Source of the DNA: an uncultured Labedella sp.
GTDB taxonomy: Bacteria; Actinomycetota; Actinomycetes; Actinomycetales; Microbacteriaceae
Length of the DNA: 9,891 bases
Direction of reading: 5' to 3'
NCBI GenBank assembly: GCA_934636065.1
Contig: CAKTZW010000041.1
Span: 1 to 9,891 of the forward strand
Shown: piece by piece, positions 6,230 to 9,891 of the stretch
Layout: each line of letters opens with the position of its first letter
How positions within the stretch are numbered: position 1 is the stretch's first letter
Notes under the pieces: model-generated
What the model saw: only the letters and a program-made list of their open reading frames with translations
Database searches by the model: none
Told to the model about the DNA's origin: nothing
Program-made: the position numbers and the translations under genes

Positions 6230-9200
6230 TCAACCGTGCTCCGCGCTTCCACGGCGGATCAGCACCGCCACCGACTCGAACGGCGCCAACGGGACACGCA
6301 CGCTCGACCCCTCGATCGCGAGGTCGCCGACCACGTCGCCCAGATAGGTCGCGCGCTCGGCCGACGCCACCTCGACGCTGAACCCGAGCGTCACCGTCGT
6401 CTCCTCATCGGCGAGCGACTGGAGGCGCACGATGGAGGAGCGCTCGTCGTCCCCCGCCACGACGGACACGAGCCGCACCCGGTCGTCGTCGAGGTCCAGC
6501 AGCTCGGCCTCCGCCCGCGTCGCCCCGCCAGACCCGACCGGAACAGCGGCGAGCGGCCGGACGAGGTCCGCCGTCGTCCGGAGCGCGACCGCCTCCACCG
6601 CCTCGGTCGGTCGCGCGCGCACGCCGACCGCGTACTCGAACGTGGCGGTGAAGCCCTGCTCGATGGGGAAGTTGGTGTCCCAGACGTTGTTGTGCAGCCA
6701 CGAGTAGACGGTCCCCGCCTCGATCGGGCTCGTGCTGAGCGGGAAGGGCGCGTAGGGCAGCGAGATCCCGCCGGGCTGGACGAGCGGAGCGTCCTTCGTG
6801 ACCCACGCGACCGCGGCGTCCCCGTCCTCGATCGTCACCCAGTTGCGGATCGCCCGCATGTGCTGCGGGGCGCCGGGGATGTGCGGCAGACCGTCCCCGG
6901 TGACCCCGCCGGAGACCTCGAAGCGCACGACGGGGTCGTCCCCGGCGAACGGGAAGGCGAAGTACCCGCTCTCCTTGGTCCGGGTCACGGGCTTCCTCAC
7001 CCGGTTGGCGATGAGGAGCCGGGGCTCGCCGCGCCGCAGCCGGAGGGTCACGCGGATTTCGTCGACGCCGTCGCCCGCGAACGCGTAGACGAGGCGCTCC
7101 TCGACCGCGTCGCTCACGCGCTCGACGAGGACAGCGGGACCGCCGGTCGTCCGCGACGCGAGGAGTTCGAGCCGGTCAGAGCTCCACAGCTTGTTGGCGA
7201 GATGATTGACGCCCGCGCCGGACGACCCGTACGTGTCGTAGACGTACGCGTTGAAACCGGCGACAGAGCGCTCGCGGACGAGCTCCCGCCCCGTGGCGAG
7301 CTCACGGATCGACCGGATGCTCGACGTCGCCGGATCGACCTCGACGCGGAGGTACTCGTTCTCGAGCGCGAACAGCTCGCCGATCGGCGCGGCCGTCATG
7401 TCGTGCACGACGGGCGCCACCGGCCGCTCCTCGGTGGCGAGCACGTCGAGACGCACGAAGCCGTACGCCGGGACGTCGACGACCTGCGCGCGCACCCACC
7501 GACCCGACTCGCGATGGAGCGGATTCGCCTGCTCCTCCTCGACGTGGGCGAGGCGCTCGCCCGATCGACCGTCGCGGAGCGCGATCGGCTGGTCGAGGGG
7601 CACGGTCGACTCCTTGAGGAGGAAGCGCACGACGCCGGTCCTGACCGAACCCGACGCGTTGGCCACGATCACGCTCGCCGCCGCGTCCTCCGCGGCGGCA
7701 ACGGTCTCGGCGAGATACACGAGCGCGTGCTCCTCGAGGTCGTTCGCGCGTTGGTGCGCGGCGATGGCCTGACCCACCTTCCACTGCCACTGCCGTTCGC
7801 CGGAGTCGTAGCCCTCGTCGCCGTGCGTCCACGAGTTGCTCGCGCCCCACGTGTGCTCGTTGAACATCGAGATGGCGTCGTACGCGGCGTCGGCGTCGGC
7901 CCGCTCGGCGGGAAGGGACGAGCCGCCCAGCCACGCGGCTGCTTGCGAGAAGGACCGGGCGTCGCTCACCGTCGCCTGCGCCTCTCTCGTCAGCGCCAGG
8001 GGGACGGCGGCGGACCCGACCCCCTCGACCCACCAGTCGCCCCAGTCGCCCTGCACCGTGAGGAGCTCGTCGCCGACCTTCTCCTCCGCCTCCGCGAAGA
8101 AGTCCTCGTTACGCGAGACACGGAGGGTCGGCGACGTCCAGGTCTCGTTCCAGCGCCGCACCGTCTCGGAGAGGTGGAGGCGCGCCGGGCCGTTGTCCCC
8201 CATGAACCCCTGCGTGCGGAGGTGGAGCACGTCCCACGGGTAGTCGGGTCGGCCCTCGGTCTGCTCGCCGTGCGCCCCGAACACGCCGGGCGGGAACGGG
8301 TAGCCGCGCGTCGCGAGCGCCGTGAGGTACGCCGGCAGGTAGGTCTCCGCCACCTCGTACTGCTCGGTGAGCCCGACCATCGGCCCCTCCAGGTAGGCGA
8401 GCCCGTGCGGGCTGTCGGTCATCCACACGAGGACGGAGTTGCCCGCGGGCGTCCGCCACCGGAAGAGCCGCGGCAGGTCGATCGCTCCGTTGGTGTGCGG
8501 CATCGAGCGGCCCGCCCAGTTGTGCGCGACCGCGAGATAGCGCACGCCCACGTCGTGCAGCGCGTCGGGAAGCCCGGCGACCTGGCCGGGGACGTCCGTC
8601 TGCATCGCCGTCGTGAAGTCGATGCCGTACCGGTCGCGGATCCGGCGGGCCTCGCGCAGCAGCTCGTGGAGTTCCTCGGTCGAGCATGTGTCGGTGTGCA
8701 GGTTGTACGGCATCGCGCTGAGTCCGATCGAACCCTCCTTCACCAGGCGCACGAACTCGTCGACCCGGGCGCTCGGGCGGTGGCGCTCCCAGTCGGAGAA
8801 CGCCCACAGCGCCTCGGCGTTCCACCGGAAGCGCGATTCCTCTGGCCAGTCGCTCGTCGCCGCGGCGAGCTCGAGGACGGAGTCGAGATAGGAGCGCTGC
8901 GCGCTGATCACGGCGGCCTGCGGATCGGTGTAGCCGAAGTCGAAGTGCGAGTGGTGGACGACGTGAACGGACCAGTCGCGCTGCGGCAGCAACGCGAAGA
9001 GGGCCGTCTCGGCGCCGATCTCCGGCACGGCGAGCTCCACCTCCGTCGTCTCCGTCACCTCGCGCACGAGGAGCCGGATGGACCGGTCGTCCGGCGCGGA
9101 CGAGCGACCCACGACGAGTTCTCCCCCGGGCCCCGACAGTGACAGCGACTCCAGTCGAGCGACGTCCGCCGGCTCGTCCACGAGCACCCGGACGCTCTGC

Positions 9201-9358
9201 GCGGGCTCGCCGTCGACCGTCGTCTTGAGCGGCTCGGGCAGGACCCGGAGGGCCACCCCGCCGATCGTCGCCGTGGCCGCGACGGCGCGTTCGATGAGCC
9301 CGTCGCGCGCGTCGAGGTGGGACCAGGGCTGGGCGGAGACGAGTGCGGGTTCGGTCAT
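6230..9358 (-). CDS. GH38-like glycoside hydrolase (alpha-mannosidase type)
   Basis: The protein has 1042 residues and no signal peptide or membrane segment, so it probably acts in the cytoplasm on imported sugar. After an N-terminal beta-rich region (1-125), the catalytic domain starts with HSHFDFGYTD (136-145); H138 and D140 match the H-x-D zinc ligands of GH38. D255 in AMQTDVPG is the likely nucleophile and zinc ligand, GAHGE lies at 361-365, and H502 in FNEHTWGA (499-506) is the likely last ligand. The remaining C-terminal half (about 620-1042) looks like the beta-sandwich domains of GH38 enzymes. The surrounding sequences differ from classical alpha-mannosidases (HxDxxW, DxFG), so the exact linkage is uncertain. 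ATG 9358 begins 35 nt after the transporter permease stop, with only a weak GGA upstream; longer in-frame extensions enter permease coding sequence and look like shadow translation. Confidence 0.85.
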   Translation of the reverse strand: MTEPALVSAQPWSHLDARDGLIERAVAATATIGGVALRVLPEPLKTTVDGEPAQSVRVLVDEPADVARLESLSLSGPGGELVVGRSSAPDDRSIRLLVREVTETTEVELAVPEIGAETALFALLPQRDWSVHVVHHSHFDFGYTDPQAAVISAQRSYLDSVLELAAATSDWPEESRFRWNAEALWAFSDWERHRPSARVDEFVRLVKEGSIGLSAMPYNLHTDTCSTEELHELLREARRIRDRYGIDFTTAMQTDVPGQVAGLPDALHDVGVRYLAVAHNWAGRSMPHTNGAIDLPRLFRWRTPAGNSVLVWMTDSPHGLAYLEGPMVGLTEQYEVAETYLPAYLTALATRGYPFPPGVFGAHGEQTEGRPDYPWDVLHLRTQGFMGDNGPARLHLSETVRRWNETWTSPTLRVSRNEDFFAEAEEKVGDELLTVQGDWGDWWVEGVGSAAVPLALTREAQATVSDARSFSQAAAWLGGSSLPAERADADAAYDAISMFNEHTWGASNSWTHGDEGYDSGERQWQWKVGQAIAAHQRANDLEEHALVYLAETVAAAEDAAASVIVANASGSVRTGVVRFLLKESTVPLDQPIALRDGRSGERLAHVEEEQANPLHRESGRWVRAQVVDVPAYGFVRLDVLATEERPVAPVVHDMTAAPIGELFALENEYLRVEVDPATSSIRSIRELATGRELVRERSVAGFNAYVYDTYGSSGAGVNHLANKLWSSDRLELLASRTTGGPAVLVERVSDAVEERLVYAFAGDGVDEIRVTLRLRRGEPRLLIANRVRKPVTRTKESGYFAFPFAGDDPVVRFEVSGGVTGDGLPHIPGAPQHMRAIRNWVTIEDGDAAVAWVTKDAPLVQPGGISLPYAPFPLSTSPIEAGTVYSWLHNNVWDTNFPIEQGFTATFEYAVGVRARPTEAVEAVALRTTADLVRPLAAVPVGSGGATRAEAELLDLDDDRVRLVSVVAGDDERSSIVRLQSLADEETTVTLGFSVEVASAERATYLGDVVGDLAIEGSSVRVPLAPFESVAVLIRRGSAEHG

Positions 9359-9393
9359 GATCTGGATCCGTTCGATCGGCTGGCGGTGTCGGG

Positions 9394-9891
9394 TCACGCG
9401 GTCGGGTTGAGGCCGCGGGCGAAGAATCGCTGGAAGGCGAAGAAGACGGCGATGGTCGGCAGCGAGGCCACGAGCGCTCCGGCGAGCGCGACCGGTGGCC
9501 CGTAGGTCGAATAGTTGCCGGTGAGGTCGGCGAGGGTAGCCATCACCGGTCGGATGTTGGCGCTCGAGGACAGGGTCAGCCCGAAGAGCAGGTCGTTCCA
9601 GATCCACGTGAACTGGAAGACGAACGCCGCGAGCAGGGCACTCGTCGACAGCGGCAGATGCACCTGGAAGAACATCCGAGCCCAGCCGGCGCCGTCGATC
9701 GACGCCGCCTCGCGGATCTCGACGGGCAGTCCCGTCATGTGGCCGCGGACCACGAAGAACGCGAAGGGGATCGTGAGGGCCACATAGACGAGAAGCATTC
9801 CGTATTGCGTGTCGAAGAGCGATGCGGACGCGTACCCCGTGAAGAGCGGGGACAGGAACGCCTGCAGCGGGAGGATCGTGCCGATGTAGAT
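9394..9891 (-). CDS. carbohydrate ABC transporter permease (MalG type), 5' end outside window
   Basis: The last 165 residues are visible and the reading frame is open to the right edge. It is an inner-membrane permease of the binding-protein-dependent transport superfamily, subunit type MalG, which with a MalF partner, an ATPase and a solute-binding protein imports oligosaccharides. Visible helices are at about 31-49, 82-104, 133-153 of the fragment. The EAA loop that contacts the ATPase is EIREAASIDGAGWARMFFQVHLPL within 58-81, with the consensus EAA...DGA......LP. QFTWIWNDLLFG (93-104) and the C-terminal RFFARGLNPTA resemble typical MalG ends. The hydrolase gene follows on the same strand, which suggests the imported sugar is its substrate. 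The other transporter genes must lie beyond the right edge. Confidence 0.94.
   Translation of the reverse strand: MYIGTILPLQAFLSPLFTGYASASLFDTQYGMLLVYVALTIPFAFFVVRGHMTGLPVEIREAASIDGAGWARMFFQVHLPLSTSALLAAFVFQFTWIWNDLLFGLTLSSSANIRPVMATLADLTGNYSTYGPPVALAGALVASLPTIAVFFAFQRFFARGLNPTA

Noticed and set aside
5357..9142. A 1261-codon open frame on the plus strand
   Set aside because: It runs antisense to pheA and the GH38-like gene. Its product is Arg/Val/Asp/His-rich with no domain, as expected for the mirrored frame of high-GC genes.
9368..9379. Imperfect palindrome CCGTTCGATCGG between permease and hydrolase genes, considered as a sugar-repressor operator
   Set aside because: Only 10 of 12 positions are symmetric, it lies inside an operon rather than at a promoter, and such short GC palindromes are expected by chance here.
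9359..9607. Upstream extension of the GH38-like protein by 83 residues
   Set aside because: It would overlap the permease coding region and has a random, Arg-rich composition; the ATG at 9358 is the first plausible start after the permease stop.

Overview
The window is GC-rich and gene-dense, with short intergenic gaps, GTG/ATG starts, stop/start overlaps and -10 elements (TANNNT) placed 6-7 nt before start codons. This is the style of a high-GC actinobacterium. The serS / diacylglycerol-kinase / HAD / pheA neighbourhood would fit a Microbacteriaceae chromosome, but that family assignment is an inference from gene style, not a search result. I see no RNA genes, insertion sequences, phage genes or CRISPR array.

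Layout. From 1 to 1887, on the minus strand, lies serS followed by an HAD-type sugar-phosphatase-like gene, coupled by an ATGA overlap; the HAD gene runs off the left edge. From 1922 to 2899, on the plus strand, is a lipid/diacylglycerol-kinase-family gene that diverges from serS across only 34 bp. The two face-away promoters in that gap both look leaderless. From 2859 to 6121, on the minus strand, is an apparent operon: pheA (prephenate dehydratase), then two small membrane-protein genes (called here B1 and B2), a 158-bp spacer with hairpins, and two more small membrane-protein genes (A1 and A2). A1 resembles the membrane half of B1, and A2 resembles B2. The block is therefore a diverged tandem duplication of a two-gene membrane cassette of unknown function. 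A2 ends inside the 3' end of the convergent kinase gene.

From 6230 to the right edge, again on the minus strand, is a sugar-use locus: the 3' part of a MalG-type carbohydrate ABC-transporter permease, followed by a large cytoplasmic GH38-like (alpha-mannosidase-type) glycoside hydrolase. It ends at a strong 12-bp-stem inverted repeat, with a third copy of the repeat arm, just before the pheA promoter. The likely logic is import of a mannose-containing oligosaccharide or related glycan, then intracellular cleavage.

The housekeeping genes (serS, pheA) and the sugar genes are confidently placed. The most interesting unexplained part is the duplicated two-gene membrane cassette (2859-5129), which I cannot assign to any described system. 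Its conserved features are small motifs: DGPIP, YGAFG and RPWxPR in the A2/B2 type, and RSAL...Y.DF, MQ..W..GPLL and AVRWR in the A1/B1 type.
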